The position numbers and the translations under genes are program-made. A stretch of 64,000 bases of DNA from Hyalella azteca (lineage: Eukaryota; Arthropoda; Malacostraca; Amphipoda; Hyalellidae): the NCBI RefSeq assembly GCF_000764305.2, contig NW_025930568.1, forward strand, positions 191,786-255,785. Direction: 5' to 3'. A model generated the notes under the pieces. The model did not search any database. It had not been told where the DNA came from and saw only the letters and a list, made by a program, of their open reading frames with translations. The stretch's first letter is position 1. Each line of letters begins with the position of its first letter. Positions 23,563-34,929 of the stretch are shown piece by piece.

Positions 23563-25220
23563 AATTGGCCGCGCGTTACTGGGACATTTACAGACTTTAA
23601 TGAATTTCGGACTGGCAACAGAGCTCTTTTATTTGCATGATCGTAACACGTGTTTCTACTGGTTCTCGTAGACCTCGTTGACTACCGCCATAAATTAAGG
23701 AATGCTCGCAATATCGACACAGAAAGTAATGAAGTAATTGCATTTAATTGTCGCAATTAATAATTCGTAACTTTCCAAGTTTAATTGCTTAATGCCGACG
23801 CAGCTTCCGTTACTTGCATGCCATGTAAACATTTCCTGCTCCACGCTTGAAGAGAATCTAGCATCTCCCTCAACATACGTCAACGAAAATAATTTTGTTG
23901 TTTTTTTAAACCAAATTGCCTAGCTGGTACATTTAAATTTGACAATTCTTCGGGCCCTCAGTGTTGTGTTTAGTTAACTGCCGCTCTTTTATGTGGAGTT
24001 TCTGGCTCGAAATTCTACTGCACAGCCTCAATATTTCAAGTTTCGAAGTGCTTAGAATTTCTCATTTATTTTGTAGCTCAGTTAGCAATTGAATAATTAT
24101 ATCATTGAAAATGAGGTGACGGATATTAAATTTTTAGTGGAAATCCCGTTTCATCTTCAAGGTGTGGATTGAAGGCGTTGTTATGTAGGCTGCGTTCGCT
24201 CGTTCCAACGCAGATTTTTTTATAAGTAATTATTCATTTTCTGTCTGCTATAATATTTAAAAAATGTTAAGGCCTCAGAGTTTGATTTTTGTTAATCATG
24301 AACTATGGGATACCCTGGCAAGTTGCTTATATCGATTCTATTTGCTGCGTAACGTGAGATTGTAACTAAACCTGTACTAGACTAGGTATAGGTACACAAT
24401 GTACAGGAACATCCGTACTATAGGTGCTCCACAATCATAAATAATTACAAGGTCGTTGTCCTTTTAGCCTATAATTGACAGTTTTTCAAGTTAACCTCAC
24501 CATCGCAGTCTTGCCCCCGGACTAAAGATGATCTGATGAATCCGGCTAAGCTTCTAGAACTTTTTGTTCCAGAATCTTAGAGAATATCACAACTCTAGAG
24601 CGACTTCTGTAATATGTGTAATTTTGGATTAACATTCGTAGTAATGCTGGTGTGCTTAAGAATCCCACTGCTAATTTGTAGTGAAATATGCAGAGCGATT
24701 CTCTGAATTACGGGTAAGTTTTTCAACCGAGTTAGCATTCATTGAGGCACAAATCAACGAAAATGAAAAGTAAGGTGCAATTAACTCACTCAGAGAAAAA
24801 TTCTATCAAATATCGCCTAGATTTCGAGTCTTGATGACATTGAGATCTGGCGAGCTCATGCTACATCGCTCCGTCCAGGGCTCAGCCGCCCGTGCTGTTG
24901 ATCGCCCTCGATCGTGATCTAAATGCGATCCCAATTTAGTGCAGATAAGAAGTCATTAGAATGATATTTGTCACACGTTTTCCACGGGAATATTTGTGAG
25001 CCGTTTTACAGTCTAAACTTTCAAAACATTGTTTTACGCTCTATAAATAACGAATACTTTAATTTAATTATAACCTGAAAGATAACGCTCAGCGCCATAC
25101 CCGCCCGACGGACGACCTGCATTGAGATGTGCGTCTAGCTGCATGTCTAGCTGCATGTTCAGTCGTGACGACATGTATGCTGCAGTTCGACATGAATGCT
25201 TACATCGACGACATGTTTCT
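23563..25220. other. No gene recognised
   Basis: AT-rich non-coding DNA. I see no repeats, splice-site pairs or open frames of note. Confidence 0.4.
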
Positions 25221-25645
25221 CTTACAGCGAAACTCCGTGATGTCCCATAGCTCGCAAGTGTTCTTAAGGTGCAGATCGCGTGATCGTAGATCGCCGTACA
25301 GTGTAATTCGCTTCGAGCTCGTATGTAATTTCGAATTTCTAACCTCGTCCCTTAATTCAGAGTCTTCGTTATTCATAGAACGCCAGGAACTTGTCGACCG
25401 TGTGTGCCGCTCACGGCTGGCAACACGCAGAATGTCCTGTTCGTTTTTCTTACATCGAAACTCCGTGATGTCCCGTAGCTTACAAGTGTTCTTTATAAGG
25501 TCCAGATCGCGTGATCATAGGTCGCCGTACAGTGTAATTCGCTTCGAGTTCGTATGTAATTTCGAATTTCTAACCTCGTCCCTTAATTCAGAGTCTTCGT
25601 TACTCATAGCGAGCCAGGGACTAGTGGACTGTGTGTGCCGCTCAC
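25221..25645. repeat. Two-unit duplication of about 195 bp
   Basis: Copies at 25221-25414 and 25449-25645 are over 90 percent alike and contain GAAACTCCGTGATGTCCC and TTCGAATTTCTAACCTCGTC. A 189-codon open frame spans both; its protein repeats only because the DNA repeats. Confidence 0.85.
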
Positions 25646-25806
25646 ACCGACTGTCCCGAGACTGTGACGAGCACGCAGACAGAAGTAGCACAGTATGAAA
25701 TGAAATGCAGCGAGCATTGCGTTGTGTAGTGTTGTTGGAAAAAGTAGGCATTACTGCCTCCGTGGCGGAGGATGATTTATTAGGTACTGTAGGAGAAATG
25801 AGTTAT

Positions 25807-26026
25807 AGTATTACAGTAAGTAGTACAAGAGATAGAGTAACAAGTATTACAGTAAGTAGTACAAGAGGTATAAGAAAAAGTATTACAGTAAGTAGTACAA
25901 GAGATACAGTAACAAGTATTACAGTAAGTAGTACCAGAGATAGAGCAACAAGTATTACAGTAAGTAGTACAAGAGGTAGAGGTAGAGTAGCAAGTATTAC
26001 AGTAAGTAGTACTACAAGTATAAGTC
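25807..26026 (+). repeat. 36-bp minisatellite, six units, in frame
   Basis: The unit begins AGTATTACAGTAAGTAGTAC and is exactly 12 codons long, reading SITVSSTRDRVT with variants. The whole array stays open in an ORF from 25705 to 26034. The multiple-of-three unit explains the open frame, and no other coding sign is present. Confidence 0.9.
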
Positions 26027-26105
26027 CAGTCTAAGGATGTTAGCGACGGAAGAGGCCTAGCCAGCGGCGTTGTACGGCTTCGTCTCCCCCCGACACTTTA
26101 TAAAC

Positions 26106-26245
26106 TGAGATCATCTACCCTCTTACCACTGAGATCATCTCCCCTCTTACCACTGAGATCATCTACCCTCTTACCACTGAGATCATCTCCCCTCTTACCA
26201 CTGAGATCATCTACCCTCTTACCACTGAGATCATCTACCTTTCTT
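26106..26245. repeat. 24-bp minisatellite, about six units
   Basis: Units alternate between ACTGAGATCATCTACCCTCT and ACTGAGATCATCTCCCCTCT, each followed by TACC, a higher-order two-unit pattern. Confidence 0.9.
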
Positions 26246-26435
26246 CTGAAGATCACTTCTTCTTACCACCAATCGTCAAGGGAACACATCCTGCTATCCT
26301 CGTAAGATCCCCGAGGCGTGAGTTGTAAATTTAGTGTGGAGTGTTGGGTTAGTGTAGTGTTGAGTTGCTGTTATGCTCATGCAGTGTAAAGATATGCAAA
26401 GGTTTCACTCGATGCTGTCGGCTGGCACATTTTAG

Positions 26436-28800
26436 ACTGTTTGGGCTTGGAAGGTAAGTTGCAATTGAACATAAGGGCTGTCTTTCGACTGCCTACAGGC
26501 AGAACTTTTTGAGATTCTACGGTAATTTTTTAATGTAGAATTCTCTAGATTAATTAATGACGGTCTAGACTATATACTACCATGACTTCGAGAGAAGGTA
26601 TAACGTTGAGGCGTATAAGAGGTATAACTCACTGCAGCGCACCAAAGATTGATGTTAGCGGATAGAATTGTATTAATTATACAAACGGAAAGAAACTAAT
26701 TATAATAAATTAACAAATGTAAGATATCATTGGTCAGACCCAACAGAAGTTGAGGATTCCTAAAAGAAGTGATTTGAGATTTTTTGTTACTCATTTAGAG
26801 GATTTTTTAGTTCTTGGGTGTGTTAATCTCGTACTATTTGGGATAAAAATGTTGCTAGGGTAATTTATGATTTGAGGCATCTCATGATCTAGATTTTATA
26901 GTTGCTCATATTGATCTATGCTAAGTTTTAATTAAATTAGATAACTTTTGCTGGTTTATAAGCTGGTATCTAGACTAACTTTTGAACTTTGGTAACTGAC
27001 GTTCTTCCTACCGACAGGTGGTCTGGAAATGGTGCTACGCAGCTGGGGACCTGCACTGCCTGCCATCAAGATACGTATGGCGTTTAGCTGCTGCTCTCCT
27101 CATGCCATCTGTACGTGCCACCACAGCAAACTAGAATGTGGATTAAACCGAGAGCTGACATTCCCTTGGCAACACAGACCACACACGTGCCCTTCGTCTG
27201 ACGCATATCTTGTGTAACTGACACGAACTTTTCATATTTGGCACGCGTGACATGTGAAATTGACGTGCCCTTTGTGCCACAGACATGCCCTTTTGACAAC
27301 TGACATGCATTTTGGATAACTGACCCCTTTTTTCACAGCTGGTTTGTTCCTTGTTCTTTGTGCAACTGAGACACATTATGTGCCTCACCACAAGCATTTG
27401 TGGTAGTAATGATACAATAAAAGTTACCATTAACAAATTTCTATGTCACTGAAACTTCTCTGGCATAAATGTTGCGTCTTTCAGTCCTTCACACAGCTAA
27501 GGCGTTATTTTTGCCTCTAACACGTACGTCTTTTTTTACAATTGACTGGTCCTTTGCACAACTACAATAGCATGCCCTTGGCACAACTGATGCGTCAATA
27601 GTGTATCTGTAGCGTCTTTTGCATAACTACTATATAATTACACAACTGACACGAGCTTTGTGCAATTAAATTGAGACAAATGTTGTGCCATTGACTCGAC
27701 CTTTGCTCAATTGACGGGCCATTTGTGTAACTGAAACAGACTTTGCAAAATCACGCGCTTTTTTAGTGTATCTTACGCATTTATTGCACAATTGACATAC
27801 CCTCTGAACCATTGACGCGCTTTTTTGTGTAACTAAATCAAGTTCGGTGCCACTGATTCGCATTTTACACAAATAACTCGTCCTTTTCACACTAACTCCA
27901 CTTTCGTGTAACTGAGACGAACTTTGAATGACTGCGGCATATATATGCCTTGTTGTTAAACGATCGACGTGAAGGAGTTCAACTCCTCCTACGATCGTCG
28001 TGAAAGAGTTGAAAATTGAAGCGTTGATTCGGAAACTAAGTGACGATTTCATGTTGAAACCTGTTTCATTAAGTTCAACGAGGTAATTTTTATCCTAAAT
28101 TTAGAAGGATGAATAGCATTTTGTTTCGTCTAAGGCTCTAAGCTATACGAAAAACTGTTCAACTAACGATACTATATTCTTCAAAATTGTTGAACCAATT
28201 AAATTACGTGTTACATTTTTTGTGCCTGCGTTCATAAAACTCTAATGTCAGGACACTTAAATTAGCTACACTTGAAACTAAAGACCGCTCTATATGAGCT
28301 ATTTTTATCGGCCTGTAATTTTATAATGACGCTCGTAGATCATGTGTAGTATTGTGTACCATGCCAAAGATGTTGCACGAAGCCGCCCAAGGAAAAGTTG
28401 ATTAATTTACATGTCTTTAGAAAAAAAACATTTTTTGAATATCTCTTGATATAATAGGACCGCTGACAAAATACAGCCGTTGTATGAGATTTCTTCTTGT
28501 ATCTGTATAGATTGGACACAGAAATATCCTGATGTTGCGCCTCTATGCAGGAGGTTTGATAGTGATTCTGTTGCGTAGGCAATGTGTGAAATTTTCTTGT
28601 GTTTGGATTTACTATGCTACAGATTACCTTACCAAGGTTTAGATTTCATAGCCGACGAAATTAAACAATCACTGCTAATATGCAAATTAATAAATTTTTA
28701 CCATCTCATCTTTACCAAGTTGTAACGATGCCGGTGAAAATTTTAGCAAGGGCTGAAAATTTAGGCTTAAAAAGGTCGCTGATGGTGCTAATAAATTGTT
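26436..28800 (+). mobile_element. Repeat family B copy 1, decayed LTR-retroelement-like sequence
   Basis: It aligns over its length with 41227-43985. It starts with AAGGTAAGTTGCAATTGAAC-like sequence, contains a long degenerate tract of phrases such as TTTGTGCAACTGACACG (about 27160-27930), and ends in an integrase remnant. Copy 1 stops at 28800, where element A begins. No LTRs or primer-binding site were recognised. Confidence 0.7.
28436..28795 (+). pseudogene. DDE integrase remnant in B copy 1
   Basis: With several frameshifts and stops, short blocks match the retroviral-type integrase core: SLDIIGPL with the first catalytic Asp, a LLVSV strand, a GLDFIADEIKQ-like block near the second Asp, and a worn Asn/Glu block after HLYQV. 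In working elements integrase inserts the cDNA copy. This copy is dead; blocks are quoted only as they stand. Confidence 0.6.
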
Positions 28801-30741
28801 ATCTCAGGGTCGCCAGAAGGCTGGCTTCGCCTGGTGGTCGGACGGCAAGGCTGGCTCTAGCACCACGTGAAATCAGCGCCTCTGGCGGCCCATGTCAACA
28901 TTAATGTGCTCCTAATTACTGCAATAGAAGACTTCGTGCACTCACCAACGTCGTCGCTTACAGTAAATATCTTTAGAAAATATTAACAATTTTTTTTTGC
29001 GGCTGTCATGCGCTGCTTGGTCGTTAAAATTAGAAAATATTAACATTTTTTTTGCAGCTATAATGCGTTGCTTGGTCGTCAAAACTGCACGATACTTTGT
29101 AATAAAAGCGTCCACGATACCGATGAGTCTAAATGGAACGCGTATCGGATATCGCACGCGCGGCCATGATGCCGGGAGGAGCACTCATGGCGGTCTTCGG
29201 TCTCGTCAAGCTCCTTCCATCCACTCGTCCATATATCGATTTTTGCTTCACTCTCAGCTACCATCGTCTCGCATTCGTTAGCTCGCTCCGGTAGTTGGTT
29301 TTTAGTGTTCTTTGTAGCGCTGTAATTACGAAGAGTGCAGACACGTATTGTTTAGCGCTGGCTGAGCCTTGCGTCTCAGTAGGTACTGACATGCATAATA
29401 ATCTCTCATCTATGTCGAACTTTTTGACGTGGCTAAAAATTTTTTAATTATTTTTTTTGCAGGCTTGATGCACAAATAATTATTCGAAAAAAATCGTACA
29501 AATAAAACTATATATTTCTGTGTATATATACAGGATAGATTTATTTATATGGAAATCAAAGTACGTGTTGACTATTGCATTATTTTTATGACGTGTCTCC
29601 GGGATAGATGTACCCGCACAATTAAGCGCGTGTACGAAAGCTCATGCCGCGTGCACACTGCGTGGCAAGATGGCTGCACAATAGCTAGTGCTCATGACTA
29701 AAGTAACGTTAGGTTAAGAGTACAGGCCGGGTATCCATACATTAAAGCTGAATACAAAGAATAAATTAAGTGTTCGAAGGCTTAATGGGTGTACAGTGAG
29801 ACTGCTTGAAAGAGAGTGCATGCAGAAAGCAGTTCATGTTCGACGCTGTTCTATACAAATAATACGTTTGTAGATATAAATGTCTGTTTATTTTCAGTTC
29901 ATCAGTAAAATTACGTATAATCCTATTTCTGTCGCGTAATATTAGATTTTTTATTACTTACGTTGTGAATTTCCCCTGCAGAGAAAATGATTCTACTGTA
30001 GAGAATTGAGCGCTGTTCTCGATATCTTAATCTGTCATGTGACGGCATCCCGAGAATGTTGTTTGTCCTATACTTGTCCGGCTGTACTTCTTCTGTTGTA
30101 TTCAAATTCGTTGTCGTCTTTGTTTGATTAGTTCTCACATGTTCACTGCACTTGCGCTGTCCTCGGCCCTCGCATTGTTGTCCTTGTCTTTGTCTCACTG
30201 ACGCTGTCCTCCCAGCGAAGCCCCCATCTGAGGCCACAAAGGCTCGCTTGAGCCCCGCCTTTGTCGGGCGGCCCCGTCGAGAGGTCCTCTCGCCGCCACG
30301 CCGTGCTCGAGTGGCGAGTGTTGCGGCTCGAGTGGCCTCTCTACACTCTACATGAGTGGCCTTATGCAAATCACACCCCTCACTCCGACCCCTCACTCCG
30401 ACCCCTCACTCCGATCCCTCTCTCCAACCCTCACCTCAAAGCTCCCCTCTAGCGTCTCGTCTTCTGAATTTTCCCAAATTTTGCTGAATAATTTTCCTAA
30501 TTAATACATTTTCTCTCATTCAAACTTGTCGACATCCAGCGCTCGTTTCTTGCTTCTCTCAAAGCAATGTATTATATGGTACTGCTTTCTTCGTTAATTA
30601 TATTTGCTATCATATGGATCGTTTTCATAACATTTTTCTATCAACGTCGAGGTCTTTCTTTCATATTCCATTGATTATCTAACTTAACTTTCGGCTGGTT
30701 ATTATTTAGCAAGACTCATGCTATCATAATGAGTAAAATTT

Positions 30742-30890
30742 TCTCATTATGGAAAAATGCACTATTGTGCTCGTCATGTCCGTCCGTCTGTCTGTCCGTC
30801 CGTGACTTCACGTTTTCGTCGGCGAGAAAATGCGCTCTTTGTCCTGCACTCATGTGCATGCAGTGAGTACTGAATTATATTTTCTAATAT
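30742..30890. repeat. Dispersed GTCCGTCC-containing module
   Basis: A module around CTCATTATGGAAAAATGCAC, a (GTCC)(GTCT) run and GAGAAAATGCGCTCT recurs at 33610-33760, 34107-34257 (artefact) and 36938-37070. At 30742 and 36938 it lies inside element A; at 33610 it stands alone, a partial third copy. Confidence 0.7.
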
Positions 30891-32685
30891 TACGTACGTG
30901 ATGAAAATTGTATATGGTCAAATCGGGAATTAATGATCGCATGAAAATGAATGGAAAAATTTTACATGCTTCAAATATTGAAAATAACAGTTCTTTATAT
31001 ACGTCGAGGAATGCTGCAGCTGTTACTTCATGATAGAATCAATTATCTCTCTAATGTTCAATATAATTGTCGGTGGTGCATGTGATGCAGTATATATAGA
31101 GGACTTCATGTCATTGATTTATCTCCGTAATTTAAAAGCCCACTTCGACTTCTCCCACTGATGCTTATACTTATATATACATTATGTCTTTTATACCCGT
31201 AACTCAGAAACCTCGTTCTCACACCCCATTAACTGCTCTTTAATGAGGTTCCCTGTTATGTTAGTGCTTGCGTGAAATATTTTTAAATAAAATGACACCT
31301 CCACATTAGTAAAAATTATTCATGTGAAAGACCTATTCGGGCATCATGGATTTTTCACATTTGTTTCTATCGACAAATAATTCTATTAATTGCAAAAAGT
31401 AGCTCTTTTAGTCGCAACTGCTGTTGGTTTTAGAGCGTGCATGGATGTCTTTGGACATAAAATTGATTGAAAATTCTTAGTGTGTACAGTAGTATAAAAT
31501 GAAGAGGAAAAATATTTGAGTATAAAAGTAATATTTTCCGCGGATGTGCACACAATTTTCCGCAGATTTAACCGCGGTAAATTTCTAAAGTTTTCCTTTG
31601 GCACCAAACTTTTGTAGGAAAATTGAAAATAGTGATGCGAGTATGCAAGCTTTTTTGAAGGCTTCTGAGTTTTCGATCAGGGTTCTTGCTAGGTTCGCAA
31701 ATTTTGCTAACGCATTCGTCTACCTGTCAGCGAAACATTGGTATGCTGCCGCTAATTTATATGTCGTTTAAATGATCATAAATCATATTCATCGCACTGA
31801 CTGGATCGCCTGATTAGATTGATGATGTAGATGGCGCATTTGATTAATATATCCTCACATGCGTCATCCATCATGCGAATATCGAGCTGCTCGAAGAGAA
31901 GAAACTATACTTGTATACTAGGTTAATTAAAACTGCTCTAAATGAACTTCTGCTGCAGATATTTTCTTCTATACTTATTTCTTCAGTTGATTTATATGTA
32001 TTTTCGGATCATTATTTTTTATAATTCGGATCATTCATGCCATAGGGATTTGCAGTGTTGCTTAGCTGTTTCATTAATTATTTCTTATCTCTTATCGTTT
32101 ATTAATGTGTTATTTCTTCATGCACTTATCTGAATCTATGTCCGCTCTCCTCTTTACTTGGATCGCTTTAGTGCATATCCTCGGCATCCCGGGCGCTTGC
32201 TCTCATTTTGGGATGAGTTTGTCTCTGGCTCGCGACGCCCTCGCGTCTCTGACAATATTGGCTACAGTGGCCAGTGGCTCGGCGCGCCGCTACACAAAGA
32301 GACCTGATCGTGCGAGCCAATAGCGCCGAGTGCCGCTAGGGGGCGCCCTGCTCATTGGCTGCCGCAATGTCATGTGTCTTCTCACTTCTCTACGCCCACC
32401 TCATTATCTATGCGCACATGCGTTCGATTCTCAAAAATTCCATGGCTTAACTTGAGTGATCGTTAGTTTGTGTGTGTGTATCCAAAATGCGTAACTTAAT
32501 TAAGTGTAATGATTATAATTTATTTGGCTGGTAATTTACCTTGGCACTATAATAAATAATTTATTAGCTTGGTCAGCTCAGAAGGTTTCCGTTTTCATAA
32601 AGTCTAACTGCTATAAAAATTGTGCATCATTTCTTTTTCTGAACTGATCTGAACTTCTTCTGAATTGAACTTTATGTGTTATAAA

Positions 32686-32715
32686 CTGACGATGGAGCTG
32701 GACTCCGAAACGTTT
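32686..32715 (+). ncRNA. Hammerhead core in element A copy 1
   Basis: CTGACGA, a GGAG/CTCC hairpin and GAAACG are identical to the motif at 9241-9267. The stem I partner strands (TTATAAA before, TTCTCTTCT after) pair poorly, so cleavage is less certain than for the Penelope copy. Confidence 0.5.
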
Positions 32716-32858
32716 TCTCTTCTAAAGATATGGTGAATTTCTGTGTTATTGTCTTTTCTTTTAAATTCCTAAAAAATTGCATTTGCTGGCTAGTGCAATA
32801 GCGACTTCTCGTGTTACGCTGCAGAACGATAAGGACGAGTGATGTGTGCTTATCCAGN

Positions 32859-32947
32859 TGCTGTTGCTGTAGTGTTGCTGCTGTTGCTGTAGTGTTGCTG
32901 CTGTTGCTGTAGTGTTGCTGCTGTTGCTGTAGTGTTGCTGCTGTTGT
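32859..32947. repeat. 20-bp minisatellite next to a gap
   Basis: About four units of CTGTTGCTGTAGTGTTGCTG directly after the N at 32858. Array length is unreliable. Confidence 0.9.
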
Positions 32948-33560
32948 GCAACGACTGCCTCTTATACTGTGCCCTAGGGCCCACAGTTTCTGTAGCGCTC
33001 CATGGTCGACGCTGCTGTTGTAACGTCGCAATCCACAGCACACACTCCACCGCATGCACTGCACGCCATCCTCCAAGTGGTGTCGACTGTTGAATTTTCT
33101 CCTCGTGTCTTCAGTGCTTATTGTTACTTGACGCAATTTTGGCGTCAGAATGTTGCCTTAATTATTGGCTTTCTCACACATATTAAAGGTTGACGCATAT
33201 TTTGAAGGGAATAAACTATGTTTAAAGAACATATTTAATTTTTTTCTACCGGAAAGTGTATATAACATATGTAATGTCCGTCTTATGAGTTATAGGTACC
33301 ATTGTATGCAGGCATGTGCGTAGCACTTGCAAGCGATGCAGCTGTAAATGTTAAAACACCTGTAATGCTCATAATGGCGGTGTAGCTGTCTATGGTGCTT
33401 TTAGCTGTCATTCTCTCGCGCTTCCGGCAGCACGAGGCGTTTGAACTCCAAATTTATTTGCGGCAGAAATTTACATCGCGGTATTCTTTCCGAGATTAAC
33501 TCGTGAACGCCGAGGCTGCAGTGGCTTCCTTTACCCTATACTGAATTACTCCTGCGAGCT

Positions 33561-34531
33561 GTTCTAGGTCGCTGCTCAGAGCTTAGATTTAATTTCATGT
33601 TTTTAGCGCATTTTCTCATTTATGGAAAAAAGGCGCTTTTGTGCTCGTCATGTCCGTCCGTCTGTCCGTCTGTCTGTCCGTTCGTCCGTCCGTGACCCCG
33701 TTTTCGTCGACGAGAAAATGCGCTCTCTGTCACTCACTGCAGTGAGTACTGAGTTATATTTTTTTACAATGCTCGTGTTATCGCTCAGAGGAGTAAGTTT
33801 ACTAGCGCTTGGCTCATCGAAAAATATACAGACTTAGTATGAACTCGCCATCCTATATATAATGAACGTGACTGCTAATATACGAGAATATAATGTGTAT
33901 TAATTGTACCATCTTGCAGGATACTCGTCCTTTGGGGGGACCTCGGCTGCACCACGCACTCCTGACGCAGGTTGACGTCGCCTCAGCGGGAATGTTGTGT
34001 CGAGCTAAGTGCCGTGTTATGTTTACTTGATAAANTCTAGATGTGTATAAGAGACAGGTTCTAGGTCGCTGCTCAGAGCTTAGATTTAATTTCATGTTTT
34101 TAGCGCATTTTCTCATTTATGGAAAAAAGGCGCTTTTGTGCTCGTCATGTCCGTCCGTCTGTCCGTCTGTCTGTCCGTTCGTCCGTCCGTGACCCCGTTT
34201 TCGTCGACGAGAAAATGCGCTCTCTGTCACTCACTGCAGTGAGTACTGAGTTATATTTTTTTACAATGCTCGTGTTATCGCTCAGAGGAGTAAGTTTACT
34301 AGCGCTTGGCTCATCGAAAAATATACAGACTTAGTATGAACTCGCCATCCTATATATAATGAACGTGACTGCTAATATACGAGAATATAATGTGTATTAA
34401 TTGTACCATCTTGCAGGATACTCGTCCTTTGGGGGGACCTCGGCTGCACCACGCACTCCTGACGCAGGTTGACGTCGCCTCAGCGGGAATGTTGTGTCGA
34501 GCTAAGTGCCGTGTTATGTTTACTTGATAAA
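33561..34531 (+). repeat. 474-bp exact duplication, assembly artefact
   Basis: 33561-34034 and 34058-34531 are the same sequence, offset 497. Between them lie one N, TCT and a 19-base transposase mosaic end. The identity, the gap and the adaptor together show a false duplication. The sequence itself includes a fragment related to element A (CTCATTTATGGAAAAA, then CCGTCCGTCTGTCC). Confidence 0.95.
34036..34057. other. Nextera mate-pair junction adaptor remnant
   Basis: TCT followed by AGATGTGTATAAGAGACAG (34039-34057) is the Tn5 mosaic end preceded by the last bases of its inverted partner, the circularisation junction of Nextera mate-pair libraries. It is not genomic. Confidence 0.97.
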
Positions 34532-34611
34532 TATTCGTTAATTCAGTAAATTATATAACTAAACAAACACTGTGTCAAGGTACCGATCTACAGTCGTCTA
34601 GATCGATATTC

Positions 34612-34925
34612 ATCTTATCAACACACCAGCAGTTCCTCTTATCAACACACCAGCAGTTCCTCTTATCAACACACCGGCAGTTCCTCTTATCAACACACCA
34701 GCAGTTCNCACCAGGAACATGTCGTCCTGCTCAGATGTCGCCACGAACATGTCCTGCTCAGATGTCACCACGAACATGTCCTGCTCAGATGTCACCACGA
34801 ACATGTCCTGCTCAGATGTCACCACGAACATGTCGTTCTGCTCAGATGTCACCATGAACATGTCCTGCTCAGATGTCACCACGAACATGTCCTGCTCAGA
34901 TGTCACCAGGAACATGTTCTGCTTA
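34612..34925. repeat. Two adjoining minisatellites, 24 bp and 27 bp, split by a gap
   Basis: Four units of CTTATCAACACACCAGCAG plus TTCCT lie before the N at 34708; about eight units of GAACATGTCCTGCTCAGATG plus TCACCAC follow it. Open frames on both strands are a by-product of the 27-bp period. Confidence 0.9.
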
Positions 34926-34929
34926 GGAT

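Larger units (their letters stand above)
28801..32857 (+). mobile_element. Element A copy 1, 4.1 kb, hammerhead-bearing
   Basis: It begins ATCTCAGGGTCGCCAGAAGG, inserted into repeat B at AAATTGTT (B copy 2 runs on uninterrupted at the matching place near 43970), so the 5' boundary is real. It ends at an N gap after TGTGCTTATCCAG. It has no terminal inverted repeats, no LTRs and no recognisable protein; the 157-codon minus-strand frame at 29923-30396 matches nothing I know. Near the 3' end it carries a hammerhead core followed by sequence like the end of the Penelope fragment. I infer a non-autonomous, Penelope-related element. Confidence 0.65.

Noticed and set aside
25129..25698. 189-codon plus-strand open frame
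   Set aside because: It spans a two-unit DNA duplication. The protein repeats only because the DNA does, and no domain is visible.
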